Positions 49,867 through 61,272 of a DNA stretch of 64,000 nt are shown here, piece by piece. The position numbers were made by a program, and so were the translations under genes. Positions within the stretch are counted from its first letter, which is position 1. The number at the start of each line of letters is the position of its first letter. The stretch comes from Prochlorococcus marinus subsp. marinus str. CCMP1375 (lineage in GTDB: Bacteria; Cyanobacteriota; Cyanobacteriia; PCC-6307; Cyanobiaceae): the NCBI RefSeq assembly GCF_000007925.1, contig NC_005042.1:1612001-1676000 (forward strand), given 5' to 3'. Under the pieces are notes generated by a model. The model was not told the DNA's origin. It saw only the letters and a program-made list of their open reading frames with translations, and ran no database searches.

Positions 49867-51624
49867 ATGACTCTTCTGGTGCAAAAATTTGGTGGCACCT
49901 CTGTAGGCAATGTGGAGCGCATTCAAGCTGTTGCTAAAAGAATTGCATTATGCAAAGAAGAAGGGAATCAGCTTGTAATTGTTGTCTCAGCTATGGGTAA
50001 TAGCACAGATGAGCTTACAAAATTAGCCTTATCAATAAGCGGCAATCCACCATCAAGAGAAATGGATATGTTGCTCTCGACAGGAGAGCAAGTAACCATA
50101 GCGCTGCTCTCAATAGCTCTGAACAAAATTGGCATACCTGCAACATCAATGACAGGAGCACAGGTTGGAATAATTACCGAATCAGCTCATGGCCGAGCGC
50201 GCATTCTTGAAATCAAAACCGAGAGGATTAAGGAACTTTTAAATGCTGGTCAGATAGTTGTGGTCGCAGGGTTTCAAGGAACCAGCCTTAGTAGTGGGAA
50301 AACTGCTGAGATTACTACTCTAGGCAGAGGTGGTTCGGATACATCTGCAGTAGCACTTGCATCAGCTCTAGAAGCTGATGCGTGTGAAATTTATACAGAT
50401 GTTCCAGGAGTCTTAACTACAGATCCTCGTTTAGTGCATGACGCGAAGCTCATGAAAACGGTTAGTTGTGATGAAATGCTTGAATTAGCCAGTCTAGGAG
50501 CTGCAGTTTTACACCCAAGAGCAGTTGAAATAGCAAGAACTTATGGTGTGAACTTAATTGTTAGATCAAGCTGGAAGAATGAACCTGGAACAACTCTTAC
50601 AAGCCAAGCCAAGCAATCCATAGTGAGAGGAGGCCTAGAACTAAGCAGGCCTGTAAATGGTATTGAACTTATTGAACACCAAGCCGTAATAGGCCTTTCA
50701 CATGTTCCTGATCAGCCAGGTATTGCAGCAGACTTATTTGAAACACTATCAAAAGGAGGCGTCAATGTTGATTTAATCATCCAATCAACTCATGAAGGCA
50801 ATAGCAATGACATCACTTTCACAGTTTCCGAACAAAATTTACCGACAGCAAAATTACTCTGTGAAAAACTAATTAAAAAGCTAGGTGGAGAATTAACTAC
50901 TCAAAAGCAAATGTCTAAATTGAGTATTCGAGGAGCAGGAATAATGGGAAGACCAGGCATTGCAGCAAAATTTTTTGAAACATTATCAAAGTCAGGAATC
51001 AATTTAAGACTAATAGCAACTAGTGAAGTAAAAGTAAGTTGTGTAATAAATTCCGAATTTGGTACTAAAGGATTAAAAGTTACTAGTAAAGCCTTTGATC
51101 TCAAAAATAATCAAATTCAAATCAATCCAACGATTGATTGTATTAATGAACCAGAAGTTCGAGGTGTTGCTTTAGATCCAAATCAAGTACAAGTTAGTGT
51201 TGTCAATGTTCCCGATGTACCAGGTTCAGCTGGAACATTATGTAGATCTTTTGCTGACTCTGGTATCATTCTGGACACGATTGTTCAATCGGAAAGAAAA
51301 GGTGATGCTAACGGCAAAATTATCAGTTTTACCCTGAACAAAAGTGATAGAGAAAATGCAGATTCTGCTTTGACACCTCTTTTGAGAAAGTGGCCTAATG
51401 CATATATGAAAGATGGCGCGGCAATCGCCCGTATTAGTGCTGTAGGAGCAGGAATGCCTGCTAGCATAGGAACAGCAGGCAGAATGTTTAGAGCATTAGC
51501 AAATAAAAAAATTAATATCAAAATGATTGCGACTAGTGAAATTAGGACTACTTGCATCATTGCTGAAAAAGATGGAAATCATGCACTTGAAGCAGTTCAT
51601 ACATTCTTTAAATTAAATGCGTAA
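49867..51624 (+). CDS. lysC: Aspartate kinase
   Basis: Phosphorylates aspartate, the first step to lysine, threonine and methionine. The kinase domain (about 1-235) opens with VQKFGGTSVGNVERIQ and includes TLGRGGSDTSAVALA and YTDVPGVLTTDPR. The rest holds four ACT regulatory modules in two pairs (about 265-425 and 430-585), shown by repeats such as VPDQPGIAADLFETLSKGGVN and VPDVPGSAGTLCRSFADSGI. Four ACT modules in 585 residues is the cyanobacterial form; most bacteria have two. It should be feedback-inhibited by lysine and threonine. asd and dapA lie about 7-8 kb downstream. Confidence 0.97.
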   Translation: MTLLVQKFGGTSVGNVERIQAVAKRIALCKEEGNQLVIVVSAMGNSTDELTKLALSISGNPPSREMDMLLSTGEQVTIALLSIALNKIGIPATSMTGAQVGIITESAHGRARILEIKTERIKELLNAGQIVVVAGFQGTSLSSGKTAEITTLGRGGSDTSAVALASALEADACEIYTDVPGVLTTDPRLVHDAKLMKTVSCDEMLELASLGAAVLHPRAVEIARTYGVNLIVRSSWKNEPGTTLTSQAKQSIVRGGLELSRPVNGIELIEHQAVIGLSHVPDQPGIAADLFETLSKGGVNVDLIIQSTHEGNSNDITFTVSEQNLPTAKLLCEKLIKKLGGELTTQKQMSKLSIRGAGIMGRPGIAAKFFETLSKSGINLRLIATSEVKVSCVINSEFGTKGLKVTSKAFDLKNNQIQINPTIDCINEPEVRGVALDPNQVQVSVVNVPDVPGSAGTLCRSFADSGIILDTIVQSERKGDANGKIISFTLNKSDRENADSALTPLLRKWPNAYMKDGAAIARISAVGAGMPASIGTAGRMFRALANKKINIKMIATSEIRTTCIIAEKDGNHALEAVHTFFKLNA

Positions 51625-51656
51625 ACAAGACTATTAGTAAAAATTATATTTATCAA

Positions 51657-53690
51657 TTACCTAATTAATTTTTTTCTTAGTTGGTGAATTTTATCTCTTA
51701 ATTTAGCAGCATTTTCAAAATCTAAATCTTTAGCTGATTTTTTCATCTTTGTCTCTAATTCATCTATTAATTGAGGTAAGTTTTCAATAGCTAATTCGGA
51801 ATTATTATTGAATTTAAATTCATCTACTACATTTCCAGCAATTTCAACTAGATCATTATCAATTCCATCCTTTTGAACTCTTCTTGATAGTTCTAAAAAA
51901 GAAAGTATTGAATTATTTGCTTTCTTACCTGCGGGCATAGGGACGATATTATTTTGCTGGTTGTATGATTCCTGAATAGCCCTTCGACGCTCAGTTTCCT
52001 CAATTGCTTTTTTCATCGAATCTGTGAAATTATCTGCATAAAGCAATGCCTTACCTTCTATATGTCTTGCAGCCCTGCCTATAGTTTGAATAAGAGATCT
52101 TTCTGCTCTAAGAAAGCCTTCCTTATCTGCATCAAGAATTACTACCAAAGACACTTCTGGCAGATCTAGTCCTTCCCGAAGTAGATTTACACCTACCAAG
52201 ACATCATATTCCCCCATTCGTAAATCTTGAATTATTTCAATCCTTTCTATGGAGTGAATTTCAGAATGAAGATAACGAACCCGCACATCATTTTCTGATA
52301 GATAATCTGTCAAGTCCTCTGCCATTCTCTTTGTTAATGTAGTAATTAAAACTCTTTGTTTTTTACGAGATCTTTCTCGTATTTCATCTAATAAATCTTC
52401 AACTTGTCCTTTCGTTGGACGAACCTCAACCAGTGGATCTAATACACCTGTAGGTCTAATTACTTGTTCAATAATTGCACCACTGCTAATTTCCAGCTCC
52501 CAATTACCAGGAGTTGCGCTAATAAAAACTGTTTGATTGGCTTTATTCCAAAATTCTTGCGATTTCAATGGTCTATTATCAGCCGCACTTGGCAATCGAA
52601 AGCCATGCTCAATTAAAACTTTCTTTCTTGATTGATCACCGTTATACATAGCCAACAATTGAGAACAAGTAACGTGGCTTTCATCAATTACTAATAACCA
52701 ATCTTTAGGAAAATAATCTATCAAGCATTCAGGAGGTGAGCCTGCCTCTCTGCCTGACAAATGACGAGCATAATTCTCAACTCCATTGCAATAGCCAACT
52801 TCACGTAACATCTCTAAGTCATATTTTGTTCTCTGTTCAAGTCTTTGTGCTTCAAGAAGTTTTCCTTCTTTATTAAAAAAATCTAATTGTTCTTTTAATT
52901 CCTTTTGAATATCATCAATTGCTGTTACTAGCCTTTCCTTAGGTGTAACAAAATGTTTTGCAGGGTAAATACTTATGCAATTCAAACTGTCTAAAATCTC
53001 TCCAGTAATTGGATCAACATATCTTATTGCTTCTATCTCATCCCCAAATAATTCTATACGTACTAATCTATCATCGTAGGCTGGTCCAATCTCTAAAACA
53101 TCTCCTTTAACTCTGAATTTACCTCGTCCAATATCAAAATCATTTCTAAAGTATTGATTGGCAACTAATTCTCTTAAGGATTTGCGTAGATTTATCTCAT
53201 TACCAACCTTAAATTTAACAGAAGCTTTTAAATATTCACTAGGAATACCAAGTCCATAAATACAACTAATTGAGGCAACTACTATTACATCATCTCGTTC
53301 AAATAAAGAACGTGTTGCAGAGTGCCGAAGCATATCTATTTCTTCATTAATCGATGATGTCTTGGCAATATATGTATCACTGACAGGGACATAAGCTTCT
53401 GGTTGATAATAATCATAATAAGAAATAAAATACTCCACTGCATTGTTAGGGAAAAACTCTCGTAACTCATTACAAAGTTGTGCTGCAAGTGTTTTGTTGT
53501 GCGCTAAAACAAGTGCAGGACGACCTGTTTTAGCAATCACATTTGCAATAGTAAATGTCTTACCGGTTCCTGTTGCTCCTAAGAGAGTCTGATATTCTCT
53601 ACCAGAATTAACACCATCAACAAGCTTAGTTATTGCTTTTGGTTGATCACCCTTTGGTTGATAAGGTGCCTTTAAATAATATTTAGACAT
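51657..53690 (-). CDS. uvrB: Excinuclease ABC subunit UvrB
   Basis: Damage-verifying helicase of nucleotide excision repair. The 677-residue protein has Walker [17 protein letters not shown], the beta-hairpin region [23 protein letters not shown], helicase motifs ([54 protein letters not shown]) and the C-terminal UVR motif that binds UvrC ([27 protein letters not shown]). ATG 53690 is preferred over a TTG at 53702. uvrA and uvrC are not in the window. Confidence 0.97.
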   Translation of the reverse strand: MSKYYLKAPYQPKGDQPKAITKLVDGVNSGREYQTLLGATGTGKTFTIANVIAKTGRPALVLAHNKTLAAQLCNELREFFPNNAVEYFISYYDYYQPEAYVPVSDTYIAKTSSINEEIDMLRHSATRSLFERDDVIVVASISCIYGLGIPSEYLKASVKFKVGNEINLRKSLRELVANQYFRNDFDIGRGKFRVKGDVLEIGPAYDDRLVRIELFGDEIEAIRYVDPITGEILDSLNCISIYPAKHFVTPKERLVTAIDDIQKELKEQLDFFNKEGKLLEAQRLEQRTKYDLEMLREVGYCNGVENYARHLSGREAGSPPECLIDYFPKDWLLVIDESHVTCSQLLAMYNGDQSRKKVLIEHGFRLPSAADNRPLKSQEFWNKANQTVFISATPGNWELEISSGAIIEQVIRPTGVLDPLVEVRPTKGQVEDLLDEIRERSRKKQRVLITTLTKRMAEDLTDYLSENDVRVRYLHSEIHSIERIEIIQDLRMGEYDVLVGVNLLREGLDLPEVSLVVILDADKEGFLRAERSLIQTIGRAARHIEGKALLYADNFTDSMKKAIEETERRRAIQESYNQQNNIVPMPAGKKANNSILSFLELSRRVQKDGIDNDLVEIAGNVVDEFKFNNNSELAIENLPQLIDELETKMKKSAKDLDFENAAKLRDKIHQLRKKLIR

Positions 53691-53780
53691 ATCAAATATC
53701 AAGCAAAGTAGTTACTGTTTTGCATGATTCAATGCACAAGGATTTCAACTGAATCCTCATGAAGGAGCCTAATATTATAT

Positions 53781-54563
53781 TTATAAAATAGAATCCGAAA
53801 GTAAGCACTTAGAAGATTCAATTGCGTGACGCAGAGTCCTAACCATAGCAATCATTTCCAACTCATTATCAAGACCATTAATAGCTGAACCAATCCCAAC
53901 TCCAGAGGCCCCAGAAGCAAGAGCCATAGGAACAGTTACATCTGACAAGCCAGAAGCACATAAAACTGGGGCTTTACAAGCTACTTCTTCAAAACTCTTG
54001 GTAATACTATGCGCTGCAGCAAGTGTTGGTGCGGCTTTCTCAATAAGACCTAGAACACCAGACTTTATAGGGTGGGAACTAGTTCCTCCTTCAGTCTGAA
54101 TTAAATCAGCCCCAACTTCAATTAAGTCCAAAGCCAATTTACCTTGCTTATCTAAAGGCAAAATATGAGGGACAGTTACAGACAAAACAACATTCGGAAG
54201 AAGTTTTCTACTTTCAATTGCTAAAGAAAGCACTTCATCAGCATCAAAAAATCTGCCTTTTGGATAAAAAGTGTCAAAGTTACCTATTTCTATCATTGAT
54301 GCTCCAGCATTTATAGCAGCAGGAAAACTTTCAGGTTCAACAGAACTTACACAAATAGGAAGAGCAGAGCTTTCAATCGCAGCCTTGACTAAATTAGGAG
54401 CGCATGCGACATCTAATAAATCTGCACCTCCAACTGAGGCGGATCGCGCCACTTTTGTTACTAACTTTTGATCAAAATTATTTAACCCAGTAATTACTTT
54501 CAGCACTGAGCGATTAAACAAACTCTTTTGAAGCTGATATGGAAGATTTTGAAGACGCGACAT
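53781..54563 (-). CDS. ycf23: Ycf23-family protein (DUF561)
   Basis: A 260-residue protein of the Ycf23/DUF561 family, conserved in cyanobacteria and some plastids, with no settled biochemical role. It resembles a TIM barrel: LKVITGLNNFD near the start, GGADLLDVACAPNLVKAA, ICVSSVEPESFPAAINAGASMIEIGNFD, and late glycine-rich phosphate-binding-like loops CASGLSDVTVPMALASGASGVGIGSAI. It could be an enzyme acting on a phosphorylated substrate; that is only an inference from the fold. It is divergent from tilS by 78 bases. Confidence 0.85.
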   Translation of the reverse strand: MSRLQNLPYQLQKSLFNRSVLKVITGLNNFDQKLVTKVARSASVGGADLLDVACAPNLVKAAIESSALPICVSSVEPESFPAAINAGASMIEIGNFDTFYPKGRFFDADEVLSLAIESRKLLPNVVLSVTVPHILPLDKQGKLALDLIEVGADLIQTEGGTSSHPIKSGVLGLIEKAAPTLAAAHSITKSFEEVACKAPVLCASGLSDVTVPMALASGASGVGIGSAINGLDNELEMIAMVRTLRHAIESSKCLLSDSIL

Positions 54564-54641
54564 TAAATGAAGAACGAATAACCTAATGGTGATATTAGTT
54601 CGAGATAAGAACTACACAAAGTCCATATAGTGAATTAACCA

Positions 54642-55658
54642 ATGAATATGACAAATTCCACCAAAGTCGAAAAACCATGGACCAAATGGCATGAAAGATT
54701 ACATAAATCACTAAAAAGCAAAAGCAATCTACTGCCCTATGGATCATCTCTTCTTATCTCAGTCTCAGGAGGACAAGATTCGATGGCGTTACTCAAATTA
54801 ATTCTTGATCTGCAAAGAATTTATGAATGGAAAGTTCATGTTTGGCACGGAGATCATGGCTGGCATAACCAATCAAGACAAATAGCCGAAGAACTAGAAG
54901 AATGGTGTAAATGTCAAAAGCTGAGTTTTTTTTGCAATAGAACAAATAAGCAAAAAGTATCTACTGAAGAAGATGCAAGAAACTGGCGCTATAAAAGCCT
55001 TATCCAACAAGCTAAAACTCTTTCGAAAGAAAGCCCTTCTTTACCTTGCGAACGCGTTTTGACTGGTCACACAGCTAATGATAGAACTGAGACTTTTATC
55101 ATGAATCTCGCAAGAGGAGCGCATTTAAAAGGTTTAAGCAGTTTAAGAGAGGACAGAACACTTGAAACCAAAATACAACTGATTCGTCCAATCCTAAGAT
55201 TTAGCAGACAAGAAACTATTCAAATATGTGATGAAATGGATCTTCCAATATGGATTGATCCCTCTAATTCCAATATTGCTTACAGCCGAAATAAAATCCG
55301 AGCAGAAATAATTCCTGTGCTTGAGTCATTACATCCACAAAGCACTATAAGAATCTCAAATCTTGCAGAACGTCTTACATCTTTGCAAAAAGATCAACAT
55401 CAATTAGCTCACCTTGCCCTTGGAGCATTACTTACTTCAACAGGGTTAAGCAGAAGCAAAATGACAAAACTATCTAAAACAGTAAGAGCAATTATTCTGG
55501 CGCAATGGTTAGAAGACAACAAAGCACCTCTGCTTTCATCAAAGCAACTGGAAGAGCTTAGTCAGAAGATTGGAAAAAACAAAGGACCAGGAAATATGGA
55601 TATATCTAATCATTTAAAAATTAGATGGAACAAAAATTCCATCGAGCTGATTAATTAA
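54642..55658 (+). CDS. tilS: tRNA(Ile)-lysidine synthase
   Basis: Converts the wobble C34 of tRNA-Ile(CAT) to lysidine so that it reads AUA. The 338-residue protein has the PP-loop SVSGGQDSMALLKLILDLQ (about 40-58), VWHGDHGWHNQS, and the second conserved region LTGHTANDRTETFIMNLARG. Domain 2 includes the basic RNKIRAEIIPVLESLHPQ. The usual C-terminal domain is reduced. It is an essential function wherever AUA codons are used. Confidence 0.94.
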   Translation: MNMTNSTKVEKPWTKWHERLHKSLKSKSNLLPYGSSLLISVSGGQDSMALLKLILDLQRIYEWKVHVWHGDHGWHNQSRQIAEELEEWCKCQKLSFFCNRTNKQKVSTEEDARNWRYKSLIQQAKTLSKESPSLPCERVLTGHTANDRTETFIMNLARGAHLKGLSSLREDRTLETKIQLIRPILRFSRQETIQICDEMDLPIWIDPSNSNIAYSRNKIRAEIIPVLESLHPQSTIRISNLAERLTSLQKDQHQLAHLALGALLTSTGLSRSKMTKLSKTVRAIILAQWLEDNKAPLLSSKQLEELSQKIGKNKGPGNMDISNHLKIRWNKNSIELIN

Positions 55659-55691
55659 TCCAAGCTAGAAGTTTCTATAATTTTCTTTCCT

Positions 55692-57635
55692 CTAACCAAT
55701 TGCAGAACGACGACGTCTAGTTCTACCTGCTGGCTCTTCTAGAGTTGTATTCTCTTGCTGAGGAGTTGAAGTACTGACACTTGCAGCTAACGGTTTTTGA
55801 TTGTGATTAGTGGAATGAATTGGCTGCTGATTTCTAGGTGTATTTGCTTTTTTTGGAGCTGCTTTTGAATTAATTTCTTCATCAACTCTTCCTTTATAAG
55901 CAGGAGTACCTCCTGGAGCAGGCTGAACTAAGCACAGAATTAAAGGCTCCACTTGAAACTCTCTACGCATTCTTCTTGCCAAACCAGATTCAACCTCTCT
56001 CTGAAATCCAATCCAATCAACTTCAACAGAATTTGCACTGACCTGTCTAGAAAGTTGCTTCCAACGATTCTGTAAAACCCAGATAATTTCTTTTTCAGTC
56101 CAAAGAGACATTTTCCTAGGCTCTGCAGTTGTGACAACTCCTCGTAAATTGACCCTAGGTGGAGCAACCATTACTCCATCTGTACTAACTGCAACAAGAA
56201 GAGTAATAACACCATCTTCGGCTAATTGCTGCCGTTCTTTCAACACGCGCGCATCAACAATGCCATTTCTAGAGGCATCTAAAAGTTCGATTCCTGCTTT
56301 TACGGGTTGCCCTCTGGTAATGGAATTAGGTGTGAGTTGAACTACATCTCCATTCTCCAAAAGCAAAATATTATTTTCGGGAACTCCCATCGACTGAGCA
56401 CTTTTACTATGACAAACAAGCATCCTGTGCTCTCCATGCACAGGAACAAAATACTTTGGCTTTGTTAACGCCAACATAAGTTTCTGATCTTCTTGGAAAC
56501 CATGCCCTGAAACATGAATCCCCTCGCCTTTCCCATAAATTACCTTTGCACCAAGTTGCATCAAACGATCAATAGTATTCACAACAGAAATTGTGTTTCC
56601 AGGAATGGGACTAGCTGAAAAAATAATGGTATCAGTTGTTTTTACTTGCACATGTTGATGATCACCACGTGAAATGCGACTTAAAGCAGCTAAGGGTTCT
56701 CCTTGACTACCAGTCATTAAAAGCAATGTCTCACGATCAGGAAGATCACGAATTTGTTTAATTGGAACAAAAAGCTCATCAGGTGCCTTCATATATCCAA
56801 TTTCTCTTGCTTTAGCAATGACATTCAACATAGATCTACCCAGTAATCCAACCTTGCGACCATGTTTTAAAGCAAGCTCCAAAATCATTGCAACACGGTG
56901 AATGGAACTCGCAAATGTAGTAATAATTACTCGACCTTCAGCCTCAGCAACATGGCGTTCTAATGCAGGGAAAACAGTACGTTCTGATGGACACCACCCT
57001 GGAACCTCCGCATTAGTTGAATCACTAAAAAGGCATAAGACACCTTCTTCTCCATGCTTTGCCAGGCGAGCAAGATCAAAATGTTCCCCATCAACTGGCG
57101 TATGATCAAACTTAAAATCTCCTGTAAAAATCACTGTCCCTACTGGGGTTTTAATAGCTAAAGAAAAGCTATCTGCCATAGAGTGAGTATTTCGAATAAA
57201 TTCAACAGAAAAAGACTGACCTACTTTGACGACATCTCTTGGTCCTACAGTTTGAATAGTAGTTCTATCTGTTACCCCTGCTTCTTCCATTTTCCCTTGA
57301 AGCATTGACATTGCTAAACGGGGACCATAAATGACTGGAATATTGAAATGCTTTAGATGATGAGAAATGCCTCCTATATGGTCTTCATGACCATGAGTAA
57401 CAATCATTCCTCTAATCCGTTTCTGATTTTCTCTTAAATAACTCGTATCAGGCATGACAACATTTACTCCATGCATGCCATCACTTGGAAAAGCTAAACC
57501 TGCATCAACAAGCATTAGCTCATCACCATATTCAAAAACACATGTATTTTTACCAATCTCATGAAGTCCACCTAAAGGAATGACTCTTAAGGATGGTTCC
57601 TTAGAATGAGATTTTGTAGAAGGGCTGTTAGTCAT
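55692..57635 (-). CDS. rnj: Ribonuclease J
   Basis: Metallo-beta-lactamase/beta-CASP ribonuclease with 5'-exonuclease and endonuclease activity in mRNA decay and rRNA processing. The 647-residue protein has the zinc motif THGHEDHIGG (about 80-89), DAGLAFPSDGMHGVNVV and the beta-CASP motifs LMTGSQGEP and FSASPIPGN. The C-terminal region ends in an unstructured, serine/threonine and glutamine-rich tail finishing TRRRRSAIG (about 590-647), longer than in Bacillus. dapA lies upstream on the same strand. Confidence 0.96.
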   Translation of the reverse strand: MTNSPSTKSHSKEPSLRVIPLGGLHEIGKNTCVFEYGDELMLVDAGLAFPSDGMHGVNVVMPDTSYLRENQKRIRGMIVTHGHEDHIGGISHHLKHFNIPVIYGPRLAMSMLQGKMEEAGVTDRTTIQTVGPRDVVKVGQSFSVEFIRNTHSMADSFSLAIKTPVGTVIFTGDFKFDHTPVDGEHFDLARLAKHGEEGVLCLFSDSTNAEVPGWCPSERTVFPALERHVAEAEGRVIITTFASSIHRVAMILELALKHGRKVGLLGRSMLNVIAKAREIGYMKAPDELFVPIKQIRDLPDRETLLLMTGSQGEPLAALSRISRGDHQHVQVKTTDTIIFSASPIPGNTISVVNTIDRLMQLGAKVIYGKGEGIHVSGHGFQEDQKLMLALTKPKYFVPVHGEHRMLVCHSKSAQSMGVPENNILLLENGDVVQLTPNSITRGQPVKAGIELLDASRNGIVDARVLKERQQLAEDGVITLLVAVSTDGVMVAPPRVNLRGVVTTAEPRKMSLWTEKEIIWVLQNRWKQLSRQVSANSVEVDWIGFQREVESGLARRMRREFQVEPLILCLVQPAPGGTPAYKGRVDEEINSKAAPKKANTPRNQQPIHSTNHNQKPLAASVSTSTPQQENTTLEEPAGRTRRRRSAIG

Positions 57636-57717
57636 AAGACAATTTATCGAGGAAACAAGCTTGATTTGTTAATGAGATAAGGCTCTCAAAAAAGCCAATT
57701 GCAAAAGAAACCGTTTG

Positions 57718-58626
57718 TTAGGTTTGAAGCAAGGCTGAAATGGTTTTCATAAGTTCGTTTTTCATTTGATTTTCCAAAGGGAGTAATGGACTGCGGGGAG
57801 CACCTACTGGCCATCCAATTAGTTCAAGAGCTGCCTTAACTGGAATGGGATTAGTTGTTGCAAATAAAGCTTTAAATAGAGGTTGTAATTGTTCATGATG
57901 ACTAAGTGCAAGACTATTTTCCCCAGCGAAATATGCCTCAATCATTGCTTTTAAGCGCATGCCAACAATATGACTAGCTACGCTTACTACACCAACAGCA
58001 CCAACAGATAACATCGGAAGAAGAAGCCCATCATCTCCACTATAAATTGCGAGTCTAGAACCGCATCTAATTCTTAGATCAGTCACTTCATTAGTTGTGC
58101 CACTTGCAGCTTTGAAACTTACAATATTCGAACAATTCATTAGTCTTTGAACAGTGATTGGAGATATAGAACAACCTGTTCTTCCAGGAATATTGTAAAG
58201 CATTAATGGTAAATCTGGAGCTGCTTGAGCAACTGCACGAAAATGTGATTCCAAGCCTGCTTGGGGAGGCTTGTTGTAGTAAGGCACAACTACCAAAGCA
58301 CCATCAGCTCCAGCCTCAGCTGCCTTAGCAGTTGCATGAATCGCCTCAGATGTACTATTACTCCCAGTCCCAGCTAATACCTTTGCCGAACCATTAACAG
58401 CATTTCTTACTGTTTCAAGTAATTGATATTGTTCTTCCCAGCTTAAAGTAGGTGACTCTCCTGTAGTCCCACAAACAATAAGACCATCAGAACCTTGATC
58501 AACTAAATAACGTGCAAGTCGAGCAGCTAAGGCAAAATCAACAGCCCCTGCTGTATCAAATGGAGTAACCATTGCGGTTAATAAACGTCCAAAAGGAGCT
58601 GATGATATTTCAGGGACAGTACTCAT
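57718..58626 (-). CDS. dapA: 4-hydroxy-tetrahydrodipicolinate synthase
   Basis: Condenses pyruvate with aspartate semialdehyde, the committed step to diaminopimelate and lysine. The 302-residue TIM barrel shows [39 protein letters not shown] and [15 protein letters not shown] with the catalytic Tyr. The Schiff-base Lys lies in [15 protein letters not shown]. The ATG overlaps the asd stop by four bases, so the two are translationally coupled. Confidence 0.97.
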   Translation of the reverse strand: MSTVPEISSAPFGRLLTAMVTPFDTAGAVDFALAARLARYLVDQGSDGLIVCGTTGESPTLSWEEQYQLLETVRNAVNGSAKVLAGTGSNSTSEAIHATAKAAEAGADGALVVVPYYNKPPQAGLESHFRAVAQAAPDLPLMLYNIPGRTGCSISPITVQRLMNCSNIVSFKAASGTTNEVTDLRIRCGSRLAIYSGDDGLLLPMLSVGAVGVVSVASHIVGMRLKAMIEAYFAGENSLALSHHEQLQPLFKALFATTNPIPVKAALELIGWPVGAPRSPLLPLENQMKNELMKTISALLQT

Positions 58627-59654
58627 GATCTTGTTAACAAAAGTTCGGCAATTTGAATTGCATTTAATGCAGCACCTTTACGTATTTGATCACCACATAG
58701 CCATAACTCTAAAGCCTTAGGATTGCTTAAATCTTGTCGTATTCTTCCAACTGCAATATCATCTTTGCCAGTAACATCAATTGGCATTGGGAATCTATTC
58801 ATTTGAATATCCTCTAATAGTTTAATACCAGATGCATTAGAAAGAATTTTTCGTGCTTCTTCTACTGGAAAAGGTTCGGCAAATTCAATATTAATTGATT
58901 CAGAATGAGCTCTTAAAACTGGTACTCTCACACAAGTAGCAGTTATAGCTAACTCTGATTGATTCAAAATCTTTCGCGTTTCATTAATCATTTTCATTTC
59001 CTCCTCACAATAATTATTTGATTGCAATGGAGAGTTATGGAGAAACAAGTTAAAGGCTAGTGAATAAGGCAGAATTTCACTCTTGGGAATATTCCCATTC
59101 AATACATCTTGACTAAGTTGTTTTAACTCATTCATAGCTCTAGCTCCTGCTCCACTAGCTGATTGATAAGTGGAAACTACAACTCTTTTAATTGGTAATT
59201 GTGCTGATAATGGGGCTAAAACTAAAGCTAATAAAATAGTTGTGCAATTAGGATTTGCAATTAACCCTTTGTGAGTAAAAACCTGACTTGGGTTAACTTC
59301 AGGAACAACTAAAGGAACATCAGGTTCCATCCTATATGCATTGGAATTGTCAACAATCACAGCACCTGCAGAATTGATTACTTTTCTCCATTTTCGAGAA
59401 ATTGATCCACCTGCAGAAGCTAAAACAAGATCAACATCCTCAAATCCTTCGGGTGAAACTTTTTTTACGACAAGATCTTCTCCTTTAAAAAATTGAACTT
59501 GACCTGCAGACCTTTCAGATGCCAATAAACGTAATTCCCTGATAGGAAAAGAACGTTCTTCAAGAATTTTTAGTATTTCAGCGCCTACTGCTCCGCTTGA
59601 ACCAAGTACAGCAAGGGTTAAAGGTCTATCAGGGAAAGGCTTTTGAAGAGTCAA
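58623..59654 (-). CDS. asd: Aspartate-semialdehyde dehydrogenase
   Basis: Reduces aspartyl phosphate to aspartate semialdehyde. The 343-residue protein has the NADP loop [23 protein letters not shown], the catalytic Cys in [14 protein letters not shown] and the His in [18 protein letters not shown]. It is coupled to dapA. Together with lysC this gives the first three steps of the lysine branch within the window. It is divergent from tig across 165 bases. Confidence 0.97.
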   Translation of the reverse strand: MTLQKPFPDRPLTLAVLGSSGAVGAEILKILEERSFPIRELRLLASERSAGQVQFFKGEDLVVKKVSPEGFEDVDLVLASAGGSISRKWRKVINSAGAVIVDNSNAYRMEPDVPLVVPEVNPSQVFTHKGLIANPNCTTILLALVLAPLSAQLPIKRVVVSTYQSASGAGARAMNELKQLSQDVLNGNIPKSEILPYSLAFNLFLHNSPLQSNNYCEEEMKMINETRKILNQSELAITATCVRVPVLRAHSESINIEFAEPFPVEEARKILSNASGIKLLEDIQMNRFPMPIDVTGKDDIAVGRIRQDLSNPKALELWLCGDQIRKGAALNAIQIAELLLTRS

Positions 59655-59755
59655 ACTATTAAAAGATAAAAATTGTTTTTAAAAGATGGGTACTGTAGAA
59701 ATTTGAAAAGCCGAAAGAAACTAATGTCCAAAAATCGAAAAAAGAAGCTCAGTTT

Positions 59756-59785
59756 TTGATAGATGGTCTTACTCTTCCCTAGTGT
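59756..59785 (+). promoter_or_regulatory. Candidate promoter of tig
   Basis: TTGATA (59756-59761) and TAGTGT (59780-59785) are separated by 18 bases, close to a sigma-70 pattern. This would give a leader of about 30 bases before the ATG at 59820. It lies in the asd/tig divergent gap. Identified by eye only. Confidence 0.35.
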
Positions 59786-59819
59786 AATAGGCCAATGAGC
59801 TTCGACCCTTAGTGAACCA

Positions 59820-61223
59820 ATGAGTAATTCCCAATTAAAAATAAAAACCAAGGCCCTCCCCAATAGTCGAATAGCAATTGAATTTGAAGTTCCAGCTCAA
59901 CAATGCAAAACAAGTTTTGAAGATGCGCTGACAACTTTATGCAAATCTGCAAATCTACCTGGTTTCCGCAAAGGGAAAGTACCTAAATCTGTAATTCTCC
60001 AGCAAATTGGATCTAAAAGAATTCAAGCCTCTGCCCTAGAAAAATTATTAGAAAAAATATGGAAGCAAGCTCTAAAAGAAGAATCAATAGAACCTCTTTG
60101 TGAACCAGAGTTAGCAGGTGGATTTGAGCCCTTATTAGAAAATTTCAATCCAGAACAAACGCTTTCAGTGACTTTAGAAACAGATGTAGCACCTATTCCT
60201 AAACTAAAAACCACTAAAGGATTAACCACGGAAGCAGAACCGATCACCTTTGATGAAAGCAAAGTCGATGAACTAATAGAAGAATCTCGTAAACAATTAG
60301 CAACCGTTATTCCTGTAGAAAATCGTCCAGCCAATCATAGTGACATCGCTATTCTCACTTTCAAAGGTACTTTTGCTGATGATGGAAGTGAAATAGAAGG
60401 AGGTAGTGGCGAATCTATGGAAATCGACTTAGAAGAAGGTCGAATGATCCCTGGATTTATTGAAGGGATTGTAGGTATGAAGATCAATGAAACAAAAACT
60501 ATAGATTGTCAATTTCCAAAAGATTATCAAGATGAAAAAGCTAAAGGAAGAAAAGCTAAATTTGATATCCAGTTACAAGATCTAAAAACTAGAGAGCTTC
60601 CAAAATTAGATGACGATTTTGCTAAACAAGCTAGTGATAAGAACAGTCTAAAAGAGTTGCGCAATGAATTAACTAATCGTCTCAAATCAGATGCCAAAAA
60701 TCGTAATAAGAAGAATCGTCAAGAATCATTACTTGAAGCACTAGTAAAAGAGCTGGAAGTCGATCTACCAAAAACATTGATTGATGAAGAGGTGCGGAAT
60801 TTAATTGAACAAACAGCAAGGAATTTTGCAGAGCAGGGAATGGATATTAAATCAACATTTACTCAAGACTTAGTAAGTTCTTTGATGGAATCTTCTCGTC
60901 CTGAAGCTGAAATCAATCTCAAAAAAAACCTTGCTTTGAATGCTTTAGCAGAAGCAGAAAATATTAAAGTTGATTCACAAGCCTTGGAAGAGAAAATCAA
61001 AGAAGTCAATATTGAGCTAGCTAACCAGAAAAATATAGATCAGAAAAAATTACGTCAAGTTGTTCAAAATGACCTCTTACAAGAAAAACTTTTTGATTGG
61101 CTTGAAGCTAACAACACAATTTTAGAAAAAAAGCCTAAAAAGGCATTGAATGAAAAAGTGAAAAGTTCTAAGCCAAAAAACACTCAGAAGAAAACTGACA
61201 AAACAAAGAAAGATTCCCCCTAA
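59820..61223 (+). CDS. tig: Trigger factor
   Basis: Ribosome-bound chaperone and peptidyl-prolyl isomerase. The 467-residue protein has the ribosome-docking signature LPGFRKGKVPKSVI (about 45-58) in the N-terminal domain, an FKBP-like PPIase domain (about 165-250) with RMIPGFIEGIVGMK, and the helical C-terminal arms. It ends in a lysine-rich low-complexity tail of about 35 residues (KKPKKALNEKVKSSKPKN). clpP follows on the same strand after 49 bases. Confidence 0.96.
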   Translation: MSNSQLKIKTKALPNSRIAIEFEVPAQQCKTSFEDALTTLCKSANLPGFRKGKVPKSVILQQIGSKRIQASALEKLLEKIWKQALKEESIEPLCEPELAGGFEPLLENFNPEQTLSVTLETDVAPIPKLKTTKGLTTEAEPITFDESKVDELIEESRKQLATVIPVENRPANHSDIAILTFKGTFADDGSEIEGGSGESMEIDLEEGRMIPGFIEGIVGMKINETKTIDCQFPKDYQDEKAKGRKAKFDIQLQDLKTRELPKLDDDFAKQASDKNSLKELRNELTNRLKSDAKNRNKKNRQESLLEALVKELEVDLPKTLIDEEVRNLIEQTARNFAEQGMDIKSTFTQDLVSSLMESSRPEAEINLKKNLALNALAEAENIKVDSQALEEKIKEVNIELANQKNIDQKKLRQVVQNDLLQEKLFDWLEANNTILEKKPKKALNEKVKSSKPKNTQKKTDKTKKDSP

Positions 61224-61272
61224 AAATAAATTCCACTTATAGATTGTTTATTAAAGGACTTTCAACTTCAAG